Below are positions 43,824 to 52,449 of a stretch of 64,000 nucleotides of DNA, piece after piece. The position numbers were made by a program, and so were the translations under genes. The stretch is from Pseudomonas sp. Ga0074129 (GTDB taxonomy: Bacteria > Pseudomonadota > Gammaproteobacteria > Pseudomonadales > Pseudomonadaceae): NCBI GenBank assembly GCA_001465025.1, contig LNDO01000076.1:1-64000 (forward strand), read 5' to 3'. The notes beneath the pieces were generated by a model. It searched no databases and had not been told where the DNA came from. It worked only from the letters and a program-made list of their open reading frames with translations. Each line of letters opens with the position of its first letter. Position 1 is the stretch's first letter.

Positions 43824-45260
43824 ATGTTGCGCAGAATCTCTCTGGCCCTGGCCATCGCAGCCGCTTACAACGCAACGGCCGGGGCAGAACAGGCCCCGCT
43901 GTCCACCAAGACCGACCTGGTTACGGTTTACCAAGAAGCCGCCGCCAACAACGCCGACCTCGCCGCCGCACGCGCCGACTATCAAGCCCTGAGCGAAGTG
44001 GTGCCCCAGGCCCGCGCAGGCTTGCTGCCCAACCTTTCCGCAGGTGCCAACCTGAGCGACAGTCGCACGCAGGTCGACTCGCCAGCCAACACTGCCTCGC
44101 GCAGCGGCATGGTCTATCAGGCCAACCTCAGCCAGCCACTGTTCCGTGCTGACCGCTGGTTCCAACTGCAGGCGGCCGAAGCCAGCAACGAACAAGCTGC
44201 GCTGCAACTCTCGGCCAGCGAGCAAACCCTGATTTTGCAAAGCGCCGAAGCCTACTTCGCCGTGCTCCGCGCCCAAGACAACCTGGCTTCGACCAAGGCC
44301 GAAGAAGCCGCTTTCAAGCGCCAGCTGGATCAAGCCAACGAGCGCTTCGACGTCGGCCTGTCGGATAAAACCGACGTACTGGAAGCCCAGGCTGGTTTCG
44401 ACACCGCCCGCGCCAACCGCATCATCGCTCAGCGTCAGGTTGAAGACGCCTTCCAAGCCCTGACCACCCTGACCAACCGCGAGTTCGCCGCGCTGGAAGG
44501 TATCGAGCACAGCCTGCCGATCCTCGCCCCTACGCCAAACGACGCCAAAGCCTGGGTTGATACCGCCGCCGCGCAAAACCTCAACCTGCAAGCCAGCAAC
44601 TTCGCCGTTGAAGCCGCCGAAGAGACCCTGCGCCAGCGTAAATCCGGCCATGCGCCGACGCTGGATGCCGTGGCCAGCTACCAGAAGGGTGACAACGACA
44701 GCCTTGGTTTCAGTAACCGCAATGGCGCGCCAGGCTACAGCGGCGACGTCGAGCAGCGCTCTATTGGCTTGCAACTGAATATCCCGCTTTACAGCGGCGG
44801 CCTCACCAGCTCGCAAGTGCGCGAGTCTTACCAGCGCCTGAACCAGAGCGAGCAACTGCGTGAAAGCCTGCGCCGTCAGGTGGTGCAAAACACCCGCAAC
44901 CTGCACCGCGCGGTCAACACCGACGTGGAAACCGTGCAAGCGCGCAAACAGTCGATCATTTCCAACCAAAGCGCGCTGGAAGCCACCGAAATCGGCTATC
45001 AGGTCGGCACCCGCAATATCGTTGACGTCCTCGACGCTCAGCGCGAGCTGTACAGCTCGGTGCGCAACTACAACAACGCGCGCTACGACTACATCCTCAA
45101 CAACCTGCGCTTGAAGCAAGCCGCCGGCACCCTCAGCCCGGACGACCTGGCTGCACTGGAGCAATACCTGAAATCCGACTACAACCCGGACGAAGACTTC
45201 CTCCCACCGGATCTGGCCAAAGCCGCCGAGGCGCAACTGCGCAGCAACTCGCAGTACTGA
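43824..45260 (+). CDS. tolC: Outer-membrane efflux channel TolC
   Basis: TolC is the trimeric outer-membrane exit duct for efflux pumps and type I secretion. The 478-residue protein has a signal peptide (MLRRISLALAIAAAYNATAG, then AEQAP), followed by the two OEP repeats with the paired long helices (SAEAYFAVLRAQDNLASTKA, QVGTRNIVDVLDAQRELY). The equatorial C-terminal tail is acidic. AGGA stands 8 nt before the ATG at 43824. It is transcribed away from thiC. Confidence 0.94.
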   Translation: MLRRISLALAIAAAYNATAGAEQAPLSTKTDLVTVYQEAAANNADLAAARADYQALSEVVPQARAGLLPNLSAGANLSDSRTQVDSPANTASRSGMVYQANLSQPLFRADRWFQLQAAEASNEQAALQLSASEQTLILQSAEAYFAVLRAQDNLASTKAEEAAFKRQLDQANERFDVGLSDKTDVLEAQAGFDTARANRIIAQRQVEDAFQALTTLTNREFAALEGIEHSLPILAPTPNDAKAWVDTAAAQNLNLQASNFAVEAAEETLRQRKSGHAPTLDAVASYQKGDNDSLGFSNRNGAPGYSGDVEQRSIGLQLNIPLYSGGLTSSQVRESYQRLNQSEQLRESLRRQVVQNTRNLHRAVNTDVETVQARKQSIISNQSALEATEIGYQVGTRNIVDVLDAQRELYSSVRNYNNARYDYILNNLRLKQAAGTLSPDDLAALEQYLKSDYNPDEDFLPPDLAKAAEAQLRSNSQY

Positions 45261-45271
45261 GTTGAGTGAGT

Positions 45272-45307
45272 AAAAAAGCCCCGCTGGTTTTGCCCGCGGG
45301 GCTTTTT
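45272..45307 (+). terminator. Intrinsic terminator of tolC
   Basis: AAAAAAGCCCCGC-TGGTTTTGCCC-GCGGGGCTTTTT lies 11 nt past the tolC stop: a strong GC stem with T-tract. Confidence 0.9.
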
Positions 45308-45371
45308 ATTGCCTGCGTAACGCATGCCGCCTTGAACAGATCCAAGTGGCCTCACTCAGAAGCACCACAAC

Positions 45372-45448
45372 CCGTGGGAGGCGCTCCAGCGGCGACATAT
45401 TTGAAACCCAGCAGCAGTTGGCTCGGTCGCGGCTAGCCCCTCCCACGG
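45372..45448. repeat. REP-like palindromic element (GTGGGAGG type)
   Basis: CCGTGGGAG at 45372 pairs with CTCCCACGG ending at 45448, and the inside has the GCCGCGAC / GTCGCCGC pattern of Pseudomonas REP elements. It sits between the convergent tolC and waaA genes, just past the waaA stop. Confidence 0.65.
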
Positions 45449-45456
45449 CGATGGTG

Positions 45457-46719
45457 TCAGGGCTGAGGGTTGATCAGCCGCCCCAAGCCCGCCAACAACC
45501 GCGCCAATGCGCCTTGGTTGGCCTGCATCACCGCCAACCCGGCCGCACGCATGGCCTGCGCCGTCTCGGGCTCGCGCCAGAGTTGCGCGATGCGCTGCGA
45601 CAAACCGTCAGCATCGGCCGTCTCGCTCAGGGCGCCCGCCGCGCGCAACTGCGCGGCGATCTCCAGAAAGTTGAACAAGTGCGGGCCGCTGAGCACCGGT
45701 TTACCCAGCGCGGCTGGCTCCAGCAGGTTGTGCCCGCCATTAGCGACCAGGCTGCCGCCGACAAAGGCGATATCGGCCAGCGCATAAAGAAACAGCAACT
45801 CGCCCATGGTGTCGCCGAGCAGCACCTGATCCGCCGCCTCAACGGCCTCGCCCGTTGAGCGCCGCCGCGTACCGAAGCCTTGCCGCTGGCACAGGTCAAA
45901 CACCGCATTGAAGCGCTCAGGATGGCGCGGCACCAGAATCAATAACGCATCAGGATGCTGCCCAAGCAACTGACGATGGGCCGCCAGGACGATTTCATCC
46001 TCACCAGCATGGGTGCTGGCCGCGATCCACACCGGGCGCTGGGCGCGAGTCAGCAGAGCGGGATCAATGGTCAGATCAAATTTGATCGAGCCGGTGACCT
46101 CAACACACTCAGGCCGCGCACCGAGGCTGCGAAAGCGCTCAGCCTCCAGCGCTGTTTGCACGGCAATCAAATCCAACTCAGCCAGCATCGGCGCCGTCAG
46201 TTTGGCGAAGCGCGCATAGCCGCGTGCCGAACGCTCGGACAGCCGCGCATTGGCCAGCGCAACAGGGATGCCACGCGCGGCGCACTGGTGGATATGGTTG
46301 GGCCATAGCTCGGTTTCCATGATCACCGCCAGCGTGGGTTGCACGCGCTCCAGAAACCGCGCGGCGGCCCAAGGCAGGTCATAGGGCAAGTAGCAATGCT
46401 GCACGCGACCGGCGTATTCCGGGCCGCCAAACATGGCCTGAATACGCTCCGAGCCGGTCGGCGTCATGCAGGTGATGGTGATCGGCAACTGCGGATAGCG
46501 CGCCAGCAACTCACGCACCAGCGGCGCGGCGGCAATGCTCTCGCCCACCGACACGGCATGCAGCCAGATACCGCCCGGTTTCAGCGCGGGCAAACCGAAG
46601 GCAAAGCGCTCGCCGATGCGTTTGGCATAGGCCGGTGCTTGCCAGGCACGCCACGCTAAACGCCCGGCCACCAGCGGCAGGCCGAAGTGAAACAGCAGGG
46701 TATAGAGGTGTCTATTCAT
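45457..46719 (-). CDS. waaA: KDO transferase WaaA
   Basis: WaaA adds KDO residues to lipid IVA at the inner membrane, the start of LPS core synthesis. The 420-residue GT30 protein has an N-terminal membrane segment (MNRHLYTLLFHFGLPLVAGR), the KDO-transferase pattern GIWLHAVSVGESIAAAPLV and PITITCMTPTGSERI, and the donor-site part ASTHAGEDEI and LVPRHPERF. The end is VGGSLVANGGHNLLEPAALG. The start at 46719 matches the family, and the longer frame does not. It is 52 nt downstream of the LysR gene. Confidence 0.95.
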   Translation of the reverse strand: MNRHLYTLLFHFGLPLVAGRLAWRAWQAPAYAKRIGERFAFGLPALKPGGIWLHAVSVGESIAAAPLVRELLARYPQLPITITCMTPTGSERIQAMFGGPEYAGRVQHCYLPYDLPWAAARFLERVQPTLAVIMETELWPNHIHQCAARGIPVALANARLSERSARGYARFAKLTAPMLAELDLIAVQTALEAERFRSLGARPECVEVTGSIKFDLTIDPALLTRAQRPVWIAASTHAGEDEIVLAAHRQLLGQHPDALLILVPRHPERFNAVFDLCQRQGFGTRRRSTGEAVEAADQVLLGDTMGELLFLYALADIAFVGGSLVANGGHNLLEPAALGKPVLSGPHLFNFLEIAAQLRAAGALSETADADGLSQRIAQLWREPETAQAMRAAGLAVMQANQGALARLLAGLGRLINPQP

Positions 46720-46771
46720 GGCGCGCAGCTTATGCACTTTGGCTAAAACCGTCGAGTCACGCGCTGTAGCG

Positions 46772-47656
46772 TTAGCCAATTGCCTGCAAGTGCTGGGCAA
46801 AGCACTCAGCCAGCCATAACGCCGCCGGGCCTAGCGCCTCATCACGGCGGCACACCAGCTCAACCACCAGCGGTGGCGGGGTCCAGTCGCTGCTTAGTTC
46901 CACCAGTTGGTTCTGATAGGTCGGGTACTGCACCACATGGCGCGGCAACCAAGCCCAGCCGAGGTTGCGCATCAGCAGTTCGGCCATGGTGTAGAAGCTG
47001 TCGGTGCGCCACACCGACGGGCTGATTTGCTCACCGCCCGGATAGTGGCTGTCTTGCGGGGTCATCAGCAGCTGCCGGTGACGGGCCAGTTCACGCCGAT
47101 CCACATGCTCCATGCCCGCCAGTGCGTGCCCGGCACCGCACACGGTGACCATCTCGATGGTGCCCAAGCGCTGACGCTCCAGCGCATCGGGCATGTGTTC
47201 GTGGTGGAACAGCAAGCCGAGGTCGGCGCGATTCTCCAGCAGTTTGCGCGCCACATCCCCTTGCGCACCGCTGGCCAACTGCACCTCCAACAGCGGGAAC
47301 TGCTGCGCCAGCGCCTCCAGGCTGTCGAGCACCGGCTGATAAGGCATGGCCTCATCTTGCGCCAAGCGCAGACGCACCTCCTCCCCACGTACCAGCCCTA
47401 ACGCGCGCCCCTCAAGCCGCTGACACTGGCGCAATACCTCGCGCGCTTCCTCAAGCATGGCCATACCGGCCTCGGTCAGGCGCGGCTGACGGCCACTGCT
47501 GCGCTCAAACAGGCGTACGCCCAAGTCTGTCTCCAGCATGGCAATCGCATTACTCACCGCCGATTGCGCACGCTGCATCTGCCGACCCACAGCGGAAAAC
47601 GACTGACCGTCGGCCACGCTGACAAACAGGCGAATCTGTTCCAAGTTCCACTGCAT
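46772..47656 (-). CDS. LysR-family transcriptional regulator
   Basis: The 294-residue protein has the LysR winged helix (LEQIRLFVSVADGQSFSAVG, QSAVSNAIAMLETDLGVRLF) and a periplasmic-binding-like effector domain (LLEVQLASGAQGDVARKLLE, LGLLFHHEHMPDAL). It is divergent from the SMR exporter gene, the arrangement in which LysR proteins usually control both their own gene and the neighbour. The effector is unknown. A 7-bp inverted repeat lies right at its start codon. Confidence 0.9.
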   Translation of the reverse strand: MQWNLEQIRLFVSVADGQSFSAVGRQMQRAQSAVSNAIAMLETDLGVRLFERSSGRQPRLTEAGMAMLEEAREVLRQCQRLEGRALGLVRGEEVRLRLAQDEAMPYQPVLDSLEALAQQFPLLEVQLASGAQGDVARKLLENRADLGLLFHHEHMPDALERQRLGTIEMVTVCGAGHALAGMEHVDRRELARHRQLLMTPQDSHYPGGEQISPSVWRTDSFYTMAELLMRNLGWAWLPRHVVQYPTYQNQLVELSSDWTPPPLVVELVCRRDEALGPAALWLAECFAQHLQAIG

Positions 47657-47657
47657 A

Positions 47658-47680
47658 ACCTATCTCCCAAGCGGATAGGT
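47658..47680. promoter_or_regulatory. Candidate LysR operator between the LysR and SMR genes
   Basis: ACCTATC-N9-GATAGGT is a perfect 7-bp inverted repeat abutting the LysR start codon and about 62 nt before the exporter start. Its form (short dyad in a divergent spacer) fits autoregulation by the LysR protein. No other dyad of this length is seen in the spacer. Confidence 0.5.
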
Positions 47681-47742
47681 AATGACTTTATCCCATACGC
47701 TCACGCACTAGAATCGTCCCCATAACGGATGGAGAGCCAAAC

Positions 47743-48075
47743 ATGAACGCGTACATTTTCCTTGCCATTGCCATCGCCGCCGAAGTAGTGGCAACCACTT
47801 CAATGAAAGCCTTGGACGGTTTCAATAAACCTCTGCCCCTGCTGCTGGTGGTGGCCGGTTACGGCATCGCTTTCTGGATGCTCAGCCTGGTGGTAAAAAC
47901 CATCCCGGTGGGCATTGCCTACGCCATTTGGGCAGGCATGGGTATCGTGCTGGTGAGCATCGCCGCCGTATTTCTCTACCAGCAAAAGCTGGACCTACCG
48001 GCCATCCTCGGCATGGCCCTGATTGTCAGCGGTGTGGTGGTGATTCAGTTGTTCTCGCAAAGCACTGGACACTGA
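47743..48075 (+). CDS. Small multidrug resistance (EmrE/SugE-like) transporter
   Basis: The 110-residue protein has four membrane helices of the SMR family. The proton- and cation-coupling Glu is in IAIAAEVVATTSMKALDGF, and the signature GIAYAIWAGMGIVLVSI follows. Residues fit the EmrE (Qac) branch, which exports lipophilic cations, more than the guanidinium-exporting Gdx/SugE branch, but substrate cannot be settled by eye. GGAGAG lies upstream of the ATG. It is divergent from the LysR regulator. Confidence 0.9.
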   Translation: MNAYIFLAIAIAAEVVATTSMKALDGFNKPLPLLLVVAGYGIAFWMLSLVVKTIPVGIAYAIWAGMGIVLVSIAAVFLYQQKLDLPAILGMALIVSGVVVIQLFSQSTGH

Positions 48076-48134
48076 CCCTCGCGCGAGCGGCTGCCGTTAT
48101 ACTGCGCACCTGTTTTCCCCGGTGAGACACCTGC

Positions 48135-49273
48135 ATGTCCCAGGCATTAAGCACTGATGTTTTGATCGTCGGCGGCGGTATCGCTGGCCTTTGGCTGAAC
48201 GCGCGCCTGCGCCGCCAGGGTTTCGCCACGCTGCTGGTGGAAAGCGCCCAGCTCGGCGGCGGGCAGAGTGTGAAGTCTCAAGGGGCGCGCTGACCGGCGC
48301 GTCCGAAGCCATTGCCGATATGCCACGACGCTGGCGTGAAGCCCTCGCGGGCAATGGCGAGCTGGACCTCACGGGCGTGCGCCTGCTCTCCGATGCGCAC
48401 TACCTGTGGTCGCCCGGAAGCCTGGCCGGCAACATCACCAGTTTCTTTGCCAGCAAGGCCGTGCGCGGTCGTGTCGATCAGGTAAAGGGCGAGCACCTGC
48501 CACAGGCCCTGCAACACCCAAAATTCAAGGGCAAGGTCTACCGCTTAGCGGAGCTGGTATTGGATGTACCGAGCCTGATCAAGCGCTTGAGCGAGTTAGC
48601 CGGCGATGGTTTGCTGGCTGCCGAGCGCATCGAACCATTGCATGAACATGGCGAGCTAGTTGGCCTAGTGGTCGATGGCCGCGAGATTCGCGCACAACGC
48701 ATCATCCTCAGCGCCGGGCGCGGCAATGCCGAGCTGCTCAGCGCCCTCGGCCTCAGCCAGCCGGCGCAACAACTGCGCCCACTGCACATGGCGCTGGTCA
48801 AAGGCCCGACCCTTAAACCGCTGTATGCCCATTGCCTGGGCGGCGGGCCGAAGCCGCGCGTGACCATCACCACCCATCCCGCTGCCGATGGTCAGTGGGT
48901 GTGGTATTTGGGTGGCGACTTGGCCGAAGCCGATGGCGTGGCCCGTGACGAAGCCGCGCAAATCAAGGCTGCGCAGAAGGAACTGAGCGAGCTGCTGCCG
49001 TGGGTGGATCTGTCTGCCGCACAGTGGGCGACGTTGCGGGTGGAGCGCGCCGAGCCAGCGCAATCCGGCCTGGTGCGCCCGGACAACGCCTTCCTGCATG
49101 AGCAAGGCAAGCTGATGGTGGGCTGGCCGACCAAGCTGGCCCTTGCGCCGGATTTTGCAGACCGCGTACTGGCCGCCCTCAACCGTGACGGTATTCAGCC
49201 GCACGCCCACGCAGCGCTGCCTGCCCTGCCGCGCCCGAGCGTCGCCGCCGCAGCCTGGGAGGAGTTGCTCTGA
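48135..49273 (+). pseudogene. FAD-dependent oxidoreductase, frameshifted near the N-terminus
   Basis: From the ATG at 48135 the frame encodes a dinucleotide-binding start (DVLIVGGGIAGLWLNARLR, LLVESAQLGGGQSVKSQG) and then meets a TGA at about 48291. The body continues in another frame from ALTGASEAIADMPRRWREAL to the stop at 49273. Relatives have IIHGGTKYALHG in between, including residues of the flavin pocket. About 34 nt appear missing at 48283/48284, and restoring them gives about 390 residues, the P. aeruginosa length. The family resembles DadA/GlpD-type enzymes of unknown substrate. The stop shares a base with the next start. Confidence 0.85.
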
Positions 49274-50076
49274 TGTTGCACACCCTGCACCGCCCACTGG
49301 GCAACACCGGTTTGCGGGTTTCACCGCTGGGTTTGGGCACGGTCAAACTGGGCCGTGATCAAGGCGTGAAATATCCGACTGGCTTCACCATCCCCGATGA
49401 CGCCACCGCCCGCGCCCTGCTCGCCCAAGCCCGCGATTTGGGCATCAACCTGATCGACACCGCGCCGGCCTACGGCTCCAGCGAAACCCGCCTCGGCCCG
49501 CTGCTGCGCGGCCAGCGCCACGATTGGGTGATCGTCAGCAAGGTCGGTGAAGAGTTCGACAACGGTCAGTCGCATTTTGATTTCAGCCCGGCGCACACCC
49601 GCCGCTCGGTGGAGCGCAGCCTCACGCGCCTGGAAACCGATTTTATCGACCTCGTGCTGGTGCATTCCGACGGCAACGATGTGGCCATCCTGCGTGACAG
49701 CGGCGTGTACGAAACGCTGGCAGAACTGAAACGCGAAGGCAAAATTCGCGGTTTCGGCCTCTCCGGTAAAACCGTCGAGGGCGGTCTGTTGGCGCTGGAG
49801 ACCGGCGACTGCGCCATGGTCACCTACAACCTCAACGAACAAGGCGAGCGTCCCGTGCTGGACTACGCCGCGCAACAAGGCAAAGGTATTTTGATTAAAA
49901 AGGCCCTGGCCAGCGGTCACGCCTGCCTGGCACCTGGCATCGACCCGGTGCGCGCCAGCTTTGAGCTGATCTTCAGCCACCCGGCCGCCTGCAGCGCGAT
50001 CATCGGCACCATCAACCCGCAGCACCTGGCGCATAACGTCGCTACGGCCGCGGCTGTGATTCAGGATATTGCCTGA
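49273..50076 (+). CDS. Aldo/keto reductase
   Basis: The 267-residue protein is a TIM-barrel oxidoreductase of the aldo/keto reductase superfamily. It has LGNTGLRVSPLGLGTVKLG, the catalytic-Asp/Tyr segment NLIDTAPAYGSSETRLGPLL and the Lys region WVIVSKVGEEF. The HSDGN motif replaces the usual catalytic-His region, and the NADP-site end is CSAIIGTINPQHL. The substrate is unknown. Its ATG overlaps the stop of the flavoprotein gene (TGATG), so the two are translationally coupled and may share a pathway. Confidence 0.9.
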   Translation: MLHTLHRPLGNTGLRVSPLGLGTVKLGRDQGVKYPTGFTIPDDATARALLAQARDLGINLIDTAPAYGSSETRLGPLLRGQRHDWVIVSKVGEEFDNGQSHFDFSPAHTRRSVERSLTRLETDFIDLVLVHSDGNDVAILRDSGVYETLAELKREGKIRGFGLSGKTVEGGLLALETGDCAMVTYNLNEQGERPVLDYAAQQGKGILIKKALASGHACLAPGIDPVRASFELIFSHPAACSAIIGTINPQHLAHNVATAAAVIQDIA

Positions 50077-50139
50077 CGCTTATGCGGCGCTGATCTGTGC
50101 CAAGCTGACTGGCCGCATCCCTGCCCACAAGGAGTTGCC

Positions 50140-51015
50140 ATGCCGCGCACCTTGATCCGCAAAGACCCCAGCAGCTTCAAAACCCTGCAACTGCACGTTG
50201 AAGCCAGCCCCGAAGGCCTGATCTACCAAGGCCGGGGCATGCCGCTGAACTTCGCGCAGATGCTGGCAAAGCGCCAACCCGTGGCGATTGCTGACACCCA
50301 GCGCTTTGCCGTGGAACTGGCCAACCTCGGGGTTTCAGTACGCCTGACGCTCAACTGGCAGGGGCGTGATTACTGGGTGCTGGTACGTCAGCGTCGGGCT
50401 GATCGTGGCGATGTGGTGCTCAAACTGATATCCGGTTACGTCCCGGCGCATGAACTCAATTTGCCGCTGCTCACGGTGATTCAAGAAGTGGCCGAAGAAT
50501 GCCTGCTGGAAACCCCGGAAGGCTGGCTGAGCGGGCGCTTTGGCGACACCTGGCTGCCGACGCCCTATCAAAACAGCCTGCCCTATCGGGAAAGTGCCCA
50601 CTTCACCCTCAGCCCGCTCAAGGGCGCAACGCGACCGGTGCAATGCGGCACGCTAAAACTGCTCGAACGCCCGCATGCCTACGTGCACCTGCCCACCGCG
50701 TCACTGCAACTGGTGTACGACATGCGCCTGGAACTGCACCAAGAGACGCGCGACCTGAGCTTGCTGCATGTCGATGAATGCCTGGAGCAAGGCACCCTCG
50801 TCGCCCGCCTTAACCGCGCCAGGCCGGATTTATTTCTGCTGGCACTCGACCAAGGCCGCCCAACGGCCAACCTGCTAACCCTCACGCAAGGCCAACTCAC
50901 ACCTGTCAGCACTCGCGGCCTATGGCTGGCCGAAAGCTTCGCCCCACAAGACGGCTGGCTGGTGCACGACGAACGCATCCGCTGGAAAGACTGGCTAAGC
51001 CTGCAAGGTATCTGA
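50140..51015 (+). CDS. Conserved hypothetical protein (PA4993-like)
   Basis: I do not recognise a named domain in this 291-residue soluble protein. It has no signal peptide or membrane helix. Features are an N-terminal basic start (MPRTLIRKDPSSFKTLQLHV), VIQEVAEECLLETPEGWLSG, which loosely recalls part of a Nudix helix without the full box, and a C-terminal WLSLQGI. AAGGAG stands just upstream of the ATG. It follows the aldo/keto reductase by 63 nt on the same strand. Confidence 0.7.
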   Translation: MPRTLIRKDPSSFKTLQLHVEASPEGLIYQGRGMPLNFAQMLAKRQPVAIADTQRFAVELANLGVSVRLTLNWQGRDYWVLVRQRRADRGDVVLKLISGYVPAHELNLPLLTVIQEVAEECLLETPEGWLSGRFGDTWLPTPYQNSLPYRESAHFTLSPLKGATRPVQCGTLKLLERPHAYVHLPTASLQLVYDMRLELHQETRDLSLLHVDECLEQGTLVARLNRARPDLFLLALDQGRPTANLLTLTQGQLTPVSTRGLWLAESFAPQDGWLVHDERIRWKDWLSLQGI

Positions 51016-51052
51016 ACGCCGCCCGGATAAACCCCACAACGAGGCCAAACCG

Positions 51053-51124
51053 TAAGGTGGATGACGCTCTTTTCATCCATCACAACCACGCATCGGTGGA
51101 TGGGTGAAACGCCATCCACCCTAC
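51053..51124. repeat. Intergenic inverted repeat, GGTGGATG type
   Basis: GTAAGGTGGATGACGC at the left pairs with GCCATCCACCCTAC at the right, and an inner CATCCATC / GGTGGATGGG pair strengthens the stem. This repeat type is common in Pseudomonas spacers. It is the first of three stacked repeats. Confidence 0.7.
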
Positions 51125-51133
51125 AACAGCGAC

Positions 51134-51218
51134 GTAGGTTGGGTTGAGGAGCTTGCGACGAAGCCCAACGAGGCGTACCGCAACCTGTTGGGCTTCGCTG
51201 CGTTCAACACCAACCTAC
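51134..51218. repeat. Intergenic inverted repeat, GTAGGTTGGGTTGAGG type
   Basis: GTAGGTTGG at 51134 pairs with CCAACCTAC ending at 51218, with inner arms GCGACGAAGCCCAAC and GTTGGGCTTCGCTGC. A typical Pseudomonas cruciform-forming repeat. Confidence 0.75.
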
Positions 51219-51236
51219 GAGACGACCGCACGACCC

Positions 51237-51259
51237 GTAGCCCGGATGTAATCCGGGGG
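51237..51259. repeat. Intergenic inverted repeat, GTAGCCCGGAT type
   Basis: CCCGGAT-GTA-ATCCGGG is a short perfect stem of a repeat class widespread in Pseudomonas. It lies 3 nt past the acyl-CoA dehydrogenase stop and may act as its transcript end. Confidence 0.7.
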
Positions 51260-51262
51260 TGG

Positions 51263-52437
51263 TTACTTCAGTTCGCTGGAGCTTTTGCCGAGCAAACGTC
51301 TGGCGACGATCAACAGCTGGATTTGCTGGGTGCCTTCGAAGATGTCGAGAATCTTCGAGTCGCGCGCCCATTTCTCCAACAACTCATCCTCGCCGTAGCC
51401 CAACGCGCCGGCCAGTTCGACGCATTTCAACGTCACCTCGTTGGCCACCCGCCCGGCCTTGGCTTTGGCGATGGAGGCTTCCTTGGAGTTGGGCAGTTTG
51501 TTGTCGGCCATCCAGGCGGCTTTCATGGTCAACAGGCGCGCGGCTTCCCATTCGGCTTCCAGGCGATAGAGCGTCGCTTCGGCGTGGCTGACGCTGAGCA
51601 ACGGCGTGCGGTAATCCAGCTTGCAGACTTTCTTCAGCAGCTCGCGGGTGCGGTCCAGTGAGGCCTTGGCCACGCCCACCGCCATCCCGGCGACCAGCGG
51701 GCGGGTGTTGTCGAAGGGATTTCCGGGTTACCGAGCAGGTTGGCCGCTGGCACGCGGCAATCGCTAAAGCTGATCGCGGCGGTGTCCGAGGCCTTGATAC
51801 CGAGCTTCTTCTCCAGCCGGGTGACGGTCATCCCCGGCGTGCCGTGCTCCACCACAAAGGACTTGATCGCCGCGCGACCGAGGCTTTTATCAAGTGTGGC
51901 CCACACCACCACCGAGTCGGCACGCTCGCCGGAGGTGACGTAGATCTTCTCGCCGTTGAGCACGTAGTGATCGCCGTCCTTGATGGCCGTGGTGCGGATC
52001 GCCGCCGAGTCCGAGCCGCAGCCCGGCTCGGTAATCGCCATGGCCGCCCAGGTGCCGCTGAAGCGCGCCAGCTGCTCATCATTGGCGACGGCCGCAATCG
52101 CCGCGTTGCCCAAGCCCTGACGCGGCATCGCCAGCAGCAGGCCGACATCGCCCCAGCACAGCTCCATCACCCCGAGCAGGGCGGACAGATTGCCGCCATT
52201 TTTGATGCCTTCCTGTTGCTCACGGGCTGCACCACGTTTGCTGGCGGAGGTGGCGCCAATCGCATCTGGCGAGCCGGCGTTCATGCCATCGAGCAGCGCC
52301 GCGAGCAGGTCCAGCTCCTTGGGATAGGCGTGCTCGGCCTTGTCGTATTTACGTGAAATCGGCCGGAAGTAATTCTCCGCCACCTGATGGGCCTGATTGA
52401 CCAAGCCACGGAATTTCTTGGGGGTTTCTAAGTTCAT
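51263..52437 (-). pseudogene. Acyl-CoA dehydrogenase (PA4995-like), frameshifted
   Basis: The frame begins MNLETPKKFRGLVNQAHQVA and is intact through the acyl-CoA dehydrogenase motif MAITEPGCGSDSAAIRTTA to SDCRVPAANLLGNPEI near 51718. It then shifts, and the C-terminal half resumes as FDNTRPLVAGMAVGVAKASL, through KILDIFEGTQQIQLLIVARR. Relatives have about 12 residues (DVAKGF..VMET) between. About 34 nt appear missing at 51717/51718. The catalytic-base region in the C-terminal half is otherwise normal. It lies 12 nt downstream of a second, also broken, dehydrogenase gene. Confidence 0.85.
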
Positions 52438-52449
52438 GGTGATGCGCCC

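Noticed and set aside
43806-45236. 476-codon open frame on the minus strand
   Set aside because: Antisense shadow of tolC.
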